Below, piece by piece: positions 17,356-25,892 of a stretch of 64,000 nucleotides of DNA. Made by a program: the position numbers and the translations under genes. Where the stretch lies: positions 94,577 through 158,576 of the forward strand of contig CAKZMQ010000021.1 in NCBI GenBank assembly GCA_937128795.1. The letters run 5' to 3'. Position 1 is the first letter of the stretch. Each line of letters starts with the position of its first letter. The notes beneath the pieces were generated by a model. That model was not told the origin of the DNA, did no database searches, and saw nothing but the letters and a program-made list of their open reading frames with translations. The stretch comes from an uncultured Solirubrobacterales bacterium. Lineage in GTDB: Bacteria > Actinomycetota > Thermoleophilia > Solirubrobacterales > JACPNS01.

Positions 17356-17610
17356 CTATTCGCGTGGCTCGGCCTCGGCGACTTCGGCGTAAATCTGATA
17401 GCGACCAGGGCCCGGCAGCAGCTGCTTGACAACCACCGCTTCGCTATCGGTTTCGCCAATACCAATATCGATTTTTTCACGTGAAAGACGCGCGACGTGT
17501 TCGCTCATTCCTTCTCTAATAAGGCTTGCAATTGAGCGATTCTGACTCTTCGCCTGCTTGCGGAGAAACTCGTAGTGTTTTTCCGTCACCGCTACCGATA
17601 TTGTTTTCAT
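17356..17610 (-). CDS. Small ribbon-helix-helix DNA-binding protein (antitoxin/CopG-like)
   Basis: The 84-residue protein opens MKTISVAVTEKHYEFLRKQ with a beta strand, then helix, turn and helix (AKSQNRSIASLIREGMSEHV), the ribbon-helix-helix pattern used by MetJ/Arc/CopG regulators and many antitoxins. The C-terminal half (DIGIGETDSEAVVVKQLLPG) may contact a partner. No toxin gene is adjacent, so it is either a stand-alone regulator or an orphan antitoxin. Inverted ACCGATAT repeats flank its start codon and are a likely self-operator. Confidence 0.72.
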   Translation of the reverse strand: MKTISVAVTEKHYEFLRKQAKSQNRSIASLIREGMSEHVARLSREKIDIGIGETDSEAVVVKQLLPGPGRYQIYAEVAEAEPRE

Positions 17611-17628
17611 ATTGGTAACGATATCGGT
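17594..17628. promoter_or_regulatory. Inverted repeat around the RHH gene start: candidate operator
   Basis: ACCGATAT (17594-17601, inside codons 4-6) and ATATCGGT (17621-17628) are perfect inverted copies 19 bp apart, centred near the start codon at 17608-17610. The second arm lies in the palindrome CGATATCG. RHH dimers bind such repeats cooperatively. Confidence 0.55.
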
Positions 17629-17741
17629 TTCTTTGGGGAGTAGCTGAAGCCGCCACCTCCCAGCCCAAACCCTCCGGGGAGCGGGGGCGGCAACGGCGAA
17701 CGATCTGTTCCGGTGGAGTTGCGAGTCTCAAGCAGGTAGCG

Positions 17742-17772
17742 AAAGGGCCCCGTCGATCGATGGGGCCTTTTT
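17742..17772. terminator. Bidirectional terminator after uvrB
   Basis: Arms of GGCCCC and GGGGCC, extended by A/T pairs, lie around a 10-nt loop. Five T follow on the plus strand and three on the minus strand. It is 33 bp beyond the uvrB stop. The remaining 194 bp between uvrB and the RHH gene hold only this and the RHH operator. Confidence 0.7.
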
Positions 17773-17804
17773 GCTGGGCCGATCGGCGCGATCCTGGAGT
17801 CGGC

Positions 17805-19808
17805 TCAGAGCCGGGCCTCGAGCGCTTTGATCTGGTCGCGCAACTCGGCTGCCTGCTCGAAGTGCAGCTCTTCGGCTGCCGCGAGCATGTCCTCTTCGAG
17901 CGTGGCGAGCTTGGCGTGGATCTCTTCGCTCGAAAGCGACTCGATCTCGGCGGCCGCCTTGGCCTGCGCGGCCTTGCGTGTCGGTAGCTTCGACCCGGTC
18001 GGGACCATGTCCGAAAGCGCACCGATGCGCTTGGCGATCGACGTCGGCGTGATGCCGTGCTCCTCGTTGTAGGTGACCTGTATCGCGCGCCGACGATCGG
18101 TCTCGGCGATCGTTTTCTGCATCGCGGCGGTCTCTCGGTCGGCGTACATGATCACCGTGCCGTGGATGTTTCGCGCCGCGCGGCCGACGGTCTGGAGCAA
18201 CGCCGTCTCACCGCGGAGGAAGCCCTCCTTGTCGGCGTCGAGAATTCCGACCAGCGTCACTTCGGGCATGTCCAGACCCTCTCTGAGCAGGTTCACGCCG
18301 ACGAGAATGTCGAACTCACCGAGGCGAAGGTCGCGGATGATCTCGATTCGTTCGAGCGTGTCGACGTCGCTGTGCAGATAGCGGACCTTCAAACCAAATT
18401 CCGTCAGGTACTCGGTGAGGTCTTCGGCCTGCTTCTTGGTCAGCGTGGTGACGAGCGTTCTCTGGTCCGCCTCGACACGCAGCTTGATCTCATTCATCAA
18501 GTCGTCGACCTGGTTTCGGGTCGGGCGGATCTCGATCTCCGGATCGACCACGCCGGTCGGGCGAACGATCTGTTCGGCAATGCGCGAAGAGTGATTGCGC
18601 TCGAACTCGCCCGGCGTGGCCGAGACGAATACGACCTGGTCGACATCGGTGAGAAACTCGTCGAAAGTCTGCGGGCGATTGTCGAGCGCACTCGGAAGGC
18701 GGAAGCCATAGTCAACGAGCACCTCTTTGCGTGCCTTGTCGCCCTTGAACATCGCGCCGATCTGCGGCACGGTCTGGTGCGACTCGTCGATGATCGTCAG
18801 AAAATCATCAGGGAAGTAGTCCAGCAGGCAGAACGGCCGATCGCCGGGCTGACGGCCGTCGAGGTGCCGCGAGTAGTTCTCGATCCCGCTCGTGAAGCCG
18901 AGTTCACGCATCATCTCCATGTCGTAACGAGTGCGTTGCTTGAGGCGCTGAGCTTCGAGCAGCTTGCCTTGCGCCTCCAATTCTGCGAGCCGCTCGGTGA
19001 GTTCGGCACCGATCGTCTGCAGGGCACGCTCGACGGTCTCTCGGCTGGTCGCGTAGTGCGTGGCCGGCCAGAGCGAAACGTATTGGAGATCGCCGAAGTG
19101 CTCGCCCGTGAGCGGGTCAAAACGTTCGATCTTCTCGATCTCGTCCCCGAAAAGCTCGATCCGATAGGCCGATTCCGCATACGCCGGGAACAGCTCGACG
19201 GTGTCGCCGCGGACCCTGAATGAACCGCGCTCGAGCACCGTGTCGTTGCGGCGATACATCATGTTCACCAGCCGTTCGAGCACCTTCTCACGTGGCGTCT
19301 CCTCGCCGACGGCGAACATCAGATGCGATTCCTCGTACGCGGCGGGCGAACCGAGGCCATAGATGCATGAGACACTGGCGACGACAATCGTGTCGCGGCG
19401 AGTGAAGAGTGCGGCGGTTGCGGCGTGCCGAAGGCGATCGATCTCCTCGTTGACCTGGCTGTCCTTGTCGATGAAGAGGTCGCGGCTGGGCACGTACGCC
19501 TCGGGCTGGTAGTAGTCGTAGTAGCTGACGAAGTACTCGACGGCGTTCTCGGGGAAGAACTCTCTCAGCTCGCTGCAGAGCTGCGCGGCGAGTGTCTTGT
19601 TGTGCGCGATTACGAGTGTTGGCCGCTGAACCTGCTCAATCACCGTGGCCATCGTGAACGTTTTGCCGGTACCGGTCGCGCCGAGCAGCGTCTGGAAGCG
19701 ATCCCCCGCGTGGAGGCCCTCCACGAGCATGTCGCGCGCCTGCGGCTGGTGGGCCGTCGGTTCGTATTCGCTGGTGAGGACGAACTTGTCTTTGGTGGCC
19801 ACAGCCAT
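17805..19808 (-). CDS. uvrB: Excinuclease ABC subunit B
   Basis: UvrB is the helicase-like damage verifier loaded by UvrA. The 667-residue protein has Walker A LLGATGTGKTFTMATV near 42-57, the damage-probing beta-hairpin with YYDYYQPEAYVP near 95, DESHQTVPQ near 340, the helicase motif VGVNLLREGLDMPEV near 510, QTVGRAARN near 543 and a C-terminal UVR motif for UvrC contact (FEQAAELRDQIKALEARL). The ATG at 19808 has TAATCT 6 nt upstream and no Shine-Dalgarno. I found no LexA box here, unlike uvrA. Confidence 0.98.
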   Translation of the reverse strand: MAVATKDKFVLTSEYEPTAHQPQARDMLVEGLHAGDRFQTLLGATGTGKTFTMATVIEQVQRPTLVIAHNKTLAAQLCSELREFFPENAVEYFVSYYDYYQPEAYVPSRDLFIDKDSQVNEEIDRLRHAATAALFTRRDTIVVASVSCIYGLGSPAAYEESHLMFAVGEETPREKVLERLVNMMYRRNDTVLERGSFRVRGDTVELFPAYAESAYRIELFGDEIEKIERFDPLTGEHFGDLQYVSLWPATHYATSRETVERALQTIGAELTERLAELEAQGKLLEAQRLKQRTRYDMEMMRELGFTSGIENYSRHLDGRQPGDRPFCLLDYFPDDFLTIIDESHQTVPQIGAMFKGDKARKEVLVDYGFRLPSALDNRPQTFDEFLTDVDQVVFVSATPGEFERNHSSRIAEQIVRPTGVVDPEIEIRPTRNQVDDLMNEIKLRVEADQRTLVTTLTKKQAEDLTEYLTEFGLKVRYLHSDVDTLERIEIIRDLRLGEFDILVGVNLLREGLDMPEVTLVGILDADKEGFLRGETALLQTVGRAARNIHGTVIMYADRETAAMQKTIAETDRRRAIQVTYNEEHGITPTSIAKRIGALSDMVPTGSKLPTRKAAQAKAAAEIESLSSEEIHAKLATLEEDMLAAAEELHFEQAAELRDQIKALEARL

Positions 19809-19814
19809 ATGGGC

Positions 19815-19820
19815 AGATTA
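19815..19820 (-). promoter_or_regulatory. -10 hexamer TAATCT of uvrB
   Basis: TAATCT on the minus strand ends 6 nt before the uvrB ATG, placing transcription start at the start codon. Confidence 0.45.
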
Positions 19821-19922
19821 CGAAAGTGAACGGGAGTGGTTGGTGGGTTGCCGCGGGGTCGTCGGCTTGACCGCTTCCACGGGCGTCGCAGATTGGTGAT
19901 GCAAATCGAAGTGATCGACTGG

Positions 19923-19928
19923 AATAAT
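19923..19928 (+). promoter_or_regulatory. -10 hexamer AATAAT of the SRPBCC gene
   Basis: AATAAT (5 of 6) ends 6 nt before ATG 19935, with no Shine-Dalgarno: a candidate leaderless promoter. Confidence 0.45.
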
Positions 19929-19934
19929 TCCACC

Positions 19935-20528
19935 ATGTCCACAAGAATCTCGGACCAGAAGGTGCTGGAGGAGACCGGCAGAGACTGGGATGGTTGGTAC
20001 AGCTGGCTCGACGGCAATGGAGCCGAAGCGATGAGTCACAAAGAGATCGTCTCCCTACTTGCCGATGGCGGCCAACTTGAACGACCCTGGTGGCAACAAT
20101 CTGTGGCCGTCGAATACGAGAAATCGCGCGGTCTGCGTGAGGAGGGGTCGACTGGTGTTGCAGGTTTCCAAGTCGGCGTTCGCACAACTCTGCCAATCGA
20201 CAACGACGAAGCCTGGACGCTGATCACTGCCGGCGACGGCGCACCGCTCTGGCTACATGATGAGATTCCGAATGAGCCCGGCCAGACCGTTCGCGCACCC
20301 GACGGATACGAGTACGAGCTCCGCACGATCAAGCCCGGCGAACGCATGCGGCTTCGACGGGTGGACCCTGAAACCGGCGAGTCATCGATCGTGCAGGTCA
20401 CGCTGAGTCCAGCGAAGTCCGGGACGACGCTCGGCATTCACCACGAAGGCCTGCGCGACGGTGAGCACCGCGAAGAAATGCGCGCCCACTGGCGAAAGAT
20501 CGCCGACAAAATCCTAAGCATCGTCTAA
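19935..20528 (+). CDS. SRPBCC-domain protein with DUF4287-like N-terminus
   Basis: From ATG 19935 the product has 197 residues. Residues 1-70 (MSTRISDQKVLEETGRDWDG, then HKEIVSLLADGG and WWQQSVAVEYEKSRGLRE) resemble the DUF4287 module often fused to Hsp90-ATPase-activator-like (AHSA1/SRPBCC) domains, which form the rest with a hydrophobic ligand cavity. The ligand and role are unknown. The open frame reaches back to 19836, but the promoter hexamer just upstream favours 19935. It is divergent from uvrB and convergent with the lytic transglycosylase, sharing the terminator between them. Confidence 0.75.
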   Translation: MSTRISDQKVLEETGRDWDGWYSWLDGNGAEAMSHKEIVSLLADGGQLERPWWQQSVAVEYEKSRGLREEGSTGVAGFQVGVRTTLPIDNDEAWTLITAGDGAPLWLHDEIPNEPGQTVRAPDGYEYELRTIKPGERMRLRRVDPETGESSIVQVTLSPAKSGTTLGIHHEGLRDGEHREEMRAHWRKIADKILSIV

Positions 20529-20537
20529 CGACCCCGC

Positions 20538-20571
20538 AAAACAAGGCTCCCCAAAAGGGAAACCTTGTTTC
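20538..20571. terminator. Shared terminator between convergent genes
   Basis: Arms AAACAAGG and CCTTGTTT pair over 8 bp, with an inner TCCC/GGGA stem and AAAA loop. T-rich flanks on both strands make it bidirectional. Confidence 0.8.
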
Positions 20572-20575
20572 TCGG

Positions 20576-21253
20576 TTAGAAGGAGAGTTCTCGGGCGTAT
20601 TCGCGTTTGTATTCCTCGCGGGCGTTTATGACGCTTTTGACGTATGCGCGCGTTTCTATGAACGGAATTTCGTCGGGGTCGGTGATTGACCCGCCGGACT
20701 TGCCGGATTCCGACAGCCATTGGTTGACACGACCCTCACCGGCGTTGTAGGCGGCGAGCGCGGTGAGTGTGTCGTTGTCGTACTTGTCGAGCAGATATCG
20801 CAGGTACCAAGCGCCGTAGGAGATGTTCACCTGCGGGGTCGCCAGATCTTCGGTCGTGAACCTGGTTCCGCCGCTCTTGGTGGCGATGAAGTCGGCCGTG
20901 GTCGGCAGGATCTGCATCAGACCCTGAGCGCCGGCACTGGATTCTCGTGGTCTGAAGCGCGACTCCTGATAGATCACGGCGGCGATCAAGGCCGGGTCGA
21001 GGTCTTTTTTCTTCGCCTGCTGCCGGATGATGTCGTCGTGGCGAAGTGGAAGCGCAAGCTCGCGATAGCCCTTTTCAACAACCTGGGAGATCACGTAGCC
21101 GAGCGCGCCGACGATCGCAATCACGAGCACAAATGCAAACGCTCGCCCACGCAGAAATGACCGCGTGCGAACACCTCTTCGATTGTTGTCGCGCCGTGCC
21201 ACAGGAACCCAAGATTCTGCCACCGACGGCGGCGAACCTTGCAACTTAAGCAT
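20576..21253 (-). CDS. Membrane-anchored lytic transglycosylase (SLT domain)
   Basis: The enzyme cleaves peptidoglycan glycan strands to 1,6-anhydro ends. Of its 225 residues, an arginine-rich start leads to one membrane segment at about 38-57 (FAFVLVIAIVGALGYVISQV). The SLT domain follows with catalytic E97 in VIYQESRFRP, then SAGAQGLMQILPTTA, LTALAAYNAGEGRVNQWL and FIETRAYVKSV, the full family set. The start is 7 bp after the coaE stop, so it is co-transcribed with coaE and probably rpsA. Confidence 0.92.
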   Translation of the reverse strand: MLKLQGSPPSVAESWVPVARRDNNRRGVRTRSFLRGRAFAFVLVIAIVGALGYVISQVVEKGYRELALPLRHDDIIRQQAKKKDLDPALIAAVIYQESRFRPRESSAGAQGLMQILPTTADFIATKSGGTRFTTEDLATPQVNISYGAWYLRYLLDKYDNDTLTALAAYNAGEGRVNQWLSESGKSGGSITDPDEIPFIETRAYVKSVINAREEYKREYARELSF

Positions 21254-21260
21254 TTGTTGG

Positions 21261-21860
21261 TCAGGCGAGGTTTTTGATCGTGCTGAGGATTTCGTCTTTT
21301 AGATCTTCGCGAGAACCGTGGTTTTCGATCACGGCACTTGCGCGGTCTGCCTTGATTTCTTGCGGCAGCTGCCGTTCTTCGCGGGCTTCGATTTCTTCGT
21401 CGCCGCGTTCTGCGGCGCGCGAGAGTCGCAACGCCTTGTCGGCGACGATCACGATCGTGTGATCGAAGGCCTGATCCATTCCGGCCTCGAACAAGAGCGG
21501 GACTTCCACCACTATCGCTTCCGGCGGATCGTCGACGGCCTCCCACTCCCTGCGGAAGTCAATGATTCGCTGGCCGACCCGAGGCCAGATCAGCTGTTCC
21601 AGCCAAACGCGGGCTTCGGGTTCGTTGAATACCGCTCGGGCGACGGCGTCACGGTCGACGGCTCCGTCGACGATCACGTCGGCCCCCAAACGTTCGGCGA
21701 CGAGCTTCGCGACTTCCTGATCCGCGTAGATCTCGTGCACGACTTGATCTGCCGACAACGTCGGGACGCCTGCCTCTGCCAGCGCCGCGAGCGCCGTCGA
21801 CTTTCCGGCGGCAACGCCGCCGGACAAGCCAATGAACAGAGGTTTTCTCTTCTCGCGCAT
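21261..21860 (-). CDS. coaE: Dephospho-CoA kinase
   Basis: CoaE phosphorylates dephospho-CoA in the last step of CoA synthesis. The 199-residue P-loop kinase has Walker A FIGLSGGVAAGKST at about 9-22, SADQVVHEIY near 36 and the lid region RLSRAAERGDEEIEAREERQ near 146. Length is normal. It lies 24 bp after rpsA on the same strand. Together with panBCD elsewhere in the window it covers both ends of CoA synthesis. Confidence 0.95.
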   Translation of the reverse strand: MREKRKPLFIGLSGGVAAGKSTALAALAEAGVPTLSADQVVHEIYADQEVAKLVAERLGADVIVDGAVDRDAVARAVFNEPEARVWLEQLIWPRVGQRIIDFRREWEAVDDPPEAIVVEVPLLFEAGMDQAFDHTIVIVADKALRLSRAAERGDEEIEAREERQLPQEIKADRASAVIENHGSREDLKDEILSTIKNLA

Positions 21861-21884
21861 ACGCGAGACGAAGGACCGAAACGC

Positions 21885-23549
21885 CTAGGCGTTTTCGTCT
21901 TTTGAAGGCTCGGAGTCTGACTCGGCTTCGGAACCGGCTTCGGCCTCGACCTCGGCCTCGACTGCCTCGATCAGCGCCTCTTCGGCGACTGCCTCTTCGG
22001 CAGCGGCGGCGTCCTCGACTATCTCGACGACCTCCTCGGCGACGGCCTCCTCAATCGTTGCTTCGGCGATGGCCGCATCGGCGATCTCCTCGAAGACCTC
22101 CTCCTGCACCTGCTCCTCCATCGTCTCGGCCTCTTCGACCTGCTCGTCCGACAGCTCGCCCGAGGCAATCGCCTCGTCGAGCGCCGACAGCACGGCTTCG
22201 GCTTCGGAGACGTCATCCTCGACGACGGCCTCGATGGCGGCTTCCGCCTCTGCACCGGCTTCGATCGTCGCGGCGATCTCTGCGCCGGCTTCGGCTTCGA
22301 TCTCTCCGTCGATCTCGGCGGCGATTTCGGCTGGGCCGTCCTCACCCTCGATCGCGGTCGGAATCAAAGTCTGCCCGTCGACCTGCTTGGCGCTCAATGA
22401 CAGCCGGCGTCGTTCGGTGTCGATCTCGAGGATGCGCACGCGTACGACATCGCCCTCGCCGAGCACCTGACGCGGGTTCTCGACGTGCTGCTCGGAAAGT
22501 TCCGAGATGTGCACGAGGCCCTCAACGCCGTTGTAGATCTCGACGAACGCGCCGAACGAAACGATTTTGGTGACGGTGCCCTCGAGCACGTCGCCGATTG
22601 AATGCGTGTCGATGACCTTCTGCCACGGGTCCTCCTGGGTCTGCTTGAGACCCAGCGAGATGCGCTGACGATCGTGGTCGATGTCGAGCACTTTTACTTT
22701 CACGACATCACCGATCGAGACAACTTCGCTCGGGTGGTTGACGTGGCTCCAGGAGAGCTCGGAAATGTGGATCAGACCGTCGATGCCGTCGAGGTCGACG
22801 AATGCACCGAAGTCGACGATGTTGCTGATCGCGCCCTCTACGACCGAACCGCGCTCGAGCGAGCCGATGATCTGCTGACGGACTTCGCGGCGTTCTTCCT
22901 CGAGGATTGCGCGGCGACTGAGCACGACGTTGTTGCGCGAGCGGTTGAGCTCGATCACCTTGCAGCGCACGGTCGTGGACTTGAACTCGTCCAGATCCTG
23001 CACGCGGCGGATGTCCACCAGTGAGGCCGGGAGGAAACCACGGATTCCGAGGTCGACGATCAGACCACCCTTGACGACCTCGATGACAGTGCCTTCAACC
23101 GGCTCACCAGACTCTGACGCTTCTTCGATCTTGCGCCAGGCCTTCTCAAACTTTGCGCGCTTCTTGCTCAGGACCAGACGCCCATCGGCGTCTTCCTTTG
23201 TCACTACGAGCGCGTCGACGACCTCGCCGAGCGAGACTTCATCGGCAGGATTGACGTTCTTGCGAATCGACAATTCGTGGACGGGAATGACGCCTTCGGA
23301 CTTGTATCCGATGTCGACGAGCACTTCGTCACGGTCGATGCGAACGACTTCGCCCTGCACGACGTCGCCGTCTTCGAACTCGACCAGAGTGGCCGCGTAG
23401 TTCGGGACGATCTTGCCGTCAATTTCGAGGAGCATGCCGTCGGAGCCGGGGACTTCCTTCCCGATCGGCGCTTCCGGGGCTTCCGGAGCTGCTGCGGTGG
23501 GAGCTGTGGCTTCTTCTGGCAAAGGTGTTTCGGTAATGGTTGTTGACAC
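21885..23549 (-). CDS. rpsA: 30S ribosomal protein S1 with a long acidic C-terminal tail
   Basis: S1 binds mRNA on the 30S subunit. The 554-residue protein has four S1 (OB-fold) repeats, roughly residues 58-128, 146-212, 230-300 and 317-387, each with a block such as [20 protein letters not shown]. This four-domain form is usual outside the proteobacteria. About residues 393-554 are a low-complexity tail of Glu and Ala with a few Ile/Val, strongly acidic and likely helical or disordered. Translation starts at GTG 23549 behind AGAAG. The tail explains the long arginine-rich shadow frames on the other strand. Confidence 0.93.
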   Translation of the reverse strand: MSTTITETPLPEEATAPTAAAPEAPEAPIGKEVPGSDGMLLEIDGKIVPNYAATLVEFEDGDVVQGEVVRIDRDEVLVDIGYKSEGVIPVHELSIRKNVNPADEVSLGEVVDALVVTKEDADGRLVLSKKRAKFEKAWRKIEEASESGEPVEGTVIEVVKGGLIVDLGIRGFLPASLVDIRRVQDLDEFKSTTVRCKVIELNRSRNNVVLSRRAILEEERREVRQQIIGSLERGSVVEGAISNIVDFGAFVDLDGIDGLIHISELSWSHVNHPSEVVSIGDVVKVKVLDIDHDRQRISLGLKQTQEDPWQKVIDTHSIGDVLEGTVTKIVSFGAFVEIYNGVEGLVHISELSEQHVENPRQVLGEGDVVRVRILEIDTERRRLSLSAKQVDGQTLIPTAIEGEDGPAEIAAEIDGEIEAEAGAEIAATIEAGAEAEAAIEAVVEDDVSEAEAVLSALDEAIASGELSDEQVEEAETMEEQVQEEVFEEIADAAIAEATIEEAVAEEVVEIVEDAAAAEEAVAEEALIEAVEAEVEAEAGSEAESDSEPSKDENA

Positions 23550-23666
23550 TTGAACTTCTAACTCGTTGGTTGATTGACAGAACCATGAAGGCTATCAATC
23601 ACCGATGGAATGAGGGTTTTTGCAGGTCGGTCACCGCAGCTGCAAGCGCCATCGGTAAGAATGAGA

Positions 23667-23696
23667 CGGGGTCCGATGCGAAAGCACCGAACCCCG
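23667..23696 (-). terminator. Hairpin in the 3' region of the amidase transcript
   Basis: Read on the minus strand, CGGGGTTCGGTGC pairs with GCATCGGACCCCG over 13 positions around a TTTC loop, using two G-U pairs that exist only in the minus-strand RNA. There is no strong T run. The other bases of the 222-bp gap between rpsA and the amidase show no feature. Confidence 0.5.
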
Positions 23697-23771
23697 CCCA
23701 ATTGAGCCGTCCGAGCACCCCATCAGCCGGTACCGCCGATGGGTCGAGTCGGAATTTGGCTCCGTTGACCG

Positions 23772-25226
23772 CTATCTCGCGTTCACCCCTCGCTCGATCG
23801 CGCGCCCAACTGCCACCAGGGCAGTCTCGGCGTGCGGCGCGGCAACGATTTGTAGGCCAATCGGCAGCCCCGCCGGTGAAGGCACGCATGGGACTGACAT
23901 GGCCGGAAATCCGAGAAAACTCCAGAGCGCGACGTTTCTCGTCAACACCAACGGCGTTTGATCCGCCGTTTCGACCGGCGGCGCGACGATCGGAACCGTC
24001 GGCATCAGCAGGACGTCGACGTCTTCGAAGACACCGATTACTTCGCGCTGGAGCTGCGCGCGCAGTCGCTGCGCATCGATGTAGTCGCTTGCTGTGGCCT
24101 CAGCGGCAGTCTCGAGCTGGGATCTGACGTCGCTCGTGTACAACTGCTGATCGAGTCCGAGGTCGCGGTGAAATGCCGCAGCCTCGCTGCGGCTGACGAC
24201 CATCGAAGTCAGGTTCGCGCGATCGAAATCACTCTCGTCCGGACGTTCAACATCGACGATGCGTGCGCCGGTTGCCGCCAATGAGTCCAGCACGGTTTCG
24301 ATCGAGTCGCCGACGGCGGGTTCAACATCGCGCCATGCGGTCCTTGGCAGACCGACGCGCATGTCAGAGATCGAGCGTGCTGAATCTCCGTAGGTCGATC
24401 CGCCGGTCAGCGCGTCGAGCGTGGCCGCCGCGTCAGCCGATGAAGCCGCCATCACGCCAATGTGATCCATCGTCCACGACAGTGGAACCACACCATCGAG
24501 CGAAACCGCGCCGAAGGTGGGCTTCAATCCGACCACGCCGGTCAAGGCCGCGGGTATCCGTATCGAGCCGCGCGTGTCGGTGCCCAAAGCGGCCATTCCC
24601 ATCCCGGTTGCCACTGCAATTGCCGCGCCACTCGACGATCCACCGGCGATGCGCGTGGGATCGTGGGGATTGCGCGACTGCGGCGCTATGACCCCCATCG
24701 CGAACTCGTGTGTCGACGTCTTGCCGATGATCACTGCGCCGGCCTCGCGCAACCGTTTCACAGCGTGAGCGTCTTGATGGTCGCGCCGCTCGAAAGCCAT
24801 TGACCCCGCGCGGGTCGTCGCCCCGGCGACTGCGTAGAGATCTTTCACCGACACCGGGATGCCGTGCAGCGGGCCGCGGCTACGTCCGCCGGACAATTCG
24901 GAGTCGGCCTTTTTCGCCCGCTCCAGAGCTTCGACTTCGAGGATCTCGACAAACGCGTAGAGACGATCGTTCTGCTGTTCGATGACCCGCAGCGAGCGCG
25001 CGACCAGCTCAACCGAAGTGAGATCGCCTGATTCAAGCAACTGGTGGGTCGATCCGATCGAGCCGTCGAGTTCGGCGGGCGTGGTTGCGACGCCCGCCGG
25101 AAACGAACGGATTGAATCCGCCGGCAACATGAAGTCGAACGCCGGTCCGACATCGGCCGACGAGCCGCGCCACCTGCGCAGCAGCGCAAGCGCGTTCTGA
25201 AAGGCATCGGTTGCCACGTTGCTCAT
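23772..25226 (-). CDS. Amidase-signature hydrolase
   Basis: The enzyme belongs to the amidase signature family with a Ser-cisSer-Lys triad. The 484-residue protein has the Lys in LHGIPVSVKDLYAVAG near 120, the glycine/serine-rich loop IAGGSSSGAAIAVATG with the cis-Ser near 193, and the nucleophile Ser in ALGTDTRGSIRIPA near 217. The usual TDTGGS is TDTRGS here. GatA is excluded because no gatC or gatB is adjacent and GatA-specific segments are missing. The frame extends to a TTG at 25274, but ATG 25226 is preferred. Substrate unknown. Confidence 0.88.
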   Translation of the reverse strand: MSNVATDAFQNALALLRRWRGSSADVGPAFDFMLPADSIRSFPAGVATTPAELDGSIGSTHQLLESGDLTSVELVARSLRVIEQQNDRLYAFVEILEVEALERAKKADSELSGGRSRGPLHGIPVSVKDLYAVAGATTRAGSMAFERRDHQDAHAVKRLREAGAVIIGKTSTHEFAMGVIAPQSRNPHDPTRIAGGSSSGAAIAVATGMGMAALGTDTRGSIRIPAALTGVVGLKPTFGAVSLDGVVPLSWTMDHIGVMAASSADAAATLDALTGGSTYGDSARSISDMRVGLPRTAWRDVEPAVGDSIETVLDSLAATGARIVDVERPDESDFDRANLTSMVVSRSEAAAFHRDLGLDQQLYTSDVRSQLETAAEATASDYIDAQRLRAQLQREVIGVFEDVDVLLMPTVPIVAPPVETADQTPLVLTRNVALWSFLGFPAMSVPCVPSPAGLPIGLQIVAAPHAETALVAVGRAIERGVNAR

Positions 25227-25442
25227 CGTCGATCGCTGCTCGTATGGTCGGTCGTGCGGGGTGAAGTCGGCCAATGGCGTACGGGCGAAACTACCGCCGC
25301 GGCTCGATCAATCGGCCGTCACGCTGTACAAAATTCCACTAAGTGATCTGGACATTGAGGACATTCGACGAATCAGGCGGGATCAGACGAACACAGGTGA
25401 ATTGCGGGCAACCTGCGAGGTGGCGGCTAAGTCCGCGTCGGC

Positions 25443-25892
25443 TCAAGACCGATCGGCGACGATCAGATATGTCCCGGCAGCCAACATCACGACTCCTGCG
25501 AGCCGCGTCAACGTGAACGGCTGCCTCTCCAAACCGAACGCCCCGAACTGGTCGAGCAAGATCGACGTCACGAGTTGCGCCGAGATCGTCGCGGCGGTGA
25601 TTCCTCCGGCGCCCAGAGTGCCAACGGTGAAGATCACGGTGGCGATGTAACTCGCCCCCAGCAGTCCGCCGACGAAGTAGTACCAAGGCACCGCGCCGAC
25701 GCCGACACCTTGGGACATACCGCCGGCAAACACAAAAACGATCAGCGTCAGCAATATGGTCCCGACGACGAACGAAACAAGCGCCGCCTGGATCTTGCCG
25801 ATGTGTAGGCCGAGATGACCGTTGATCGGTGCCTGCATCGCAAGCATTCCGCCGACCCCAGCAGTCACCAGGAGTGCCAAGGTGCGGTCCAT
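25443..25892 (-). CDS. YdcZ-type (DUF606) DMT-superfamily membrane protein
   Basis: The 149-residue protein has five hydrophobic segments (about 5-22, 36-55, 68-90, 98-115, 127-146) and the opening AGVGGMLAMQAPINGHLG typical of the DUF606 half-size drug/metabolite transporters. They probably work as dimers; substrates are unknown. Its ATG overlaps the polA stop by one base (TAATG), so it is translated from the polA message. A 216-bp gap to the amidase holds only a short direct repeat of GGACATT. Confidence 0.85.
   Translation of the reverse strand: MDRTLALLVTAGVGGMLAMQAPINGHLGLHIGKIQAALVSFVVGTILLTLIVFVFAGGMSQGVGVGAVPWYYFVGGLLGASYIATVIFTVGTLGAGGITAATISAQLVTSILLDQFGAFGLERQPFTLTRLAGVVMLAAGTYLIVADRS

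Noticed and set aside
21902..22573. 223-codon arginine/proline-rich frame opposite the rpsA tail
   Set aside because: It is the complement of the Glu/Ala low-complexity tail; no domain or ribosome site.
23599..23889. 96-codon minus-strand frame between rpsA and the amidase
   Set aside because: It overlaps the amidase 3' end in another frame, includes a hairpin, and its product has no recognisable features.
23772..25226. Naming either amidase gatA
   Set aside because: No gatB or gatC is adjacent, and the sequences lack GatA-specific regions beyond the shared amidase signature.
25350..25370. Direct repeat of GGACATT after the YdcZ-type gene
   Set aside because: Seven bases repeated once is expected by chance.
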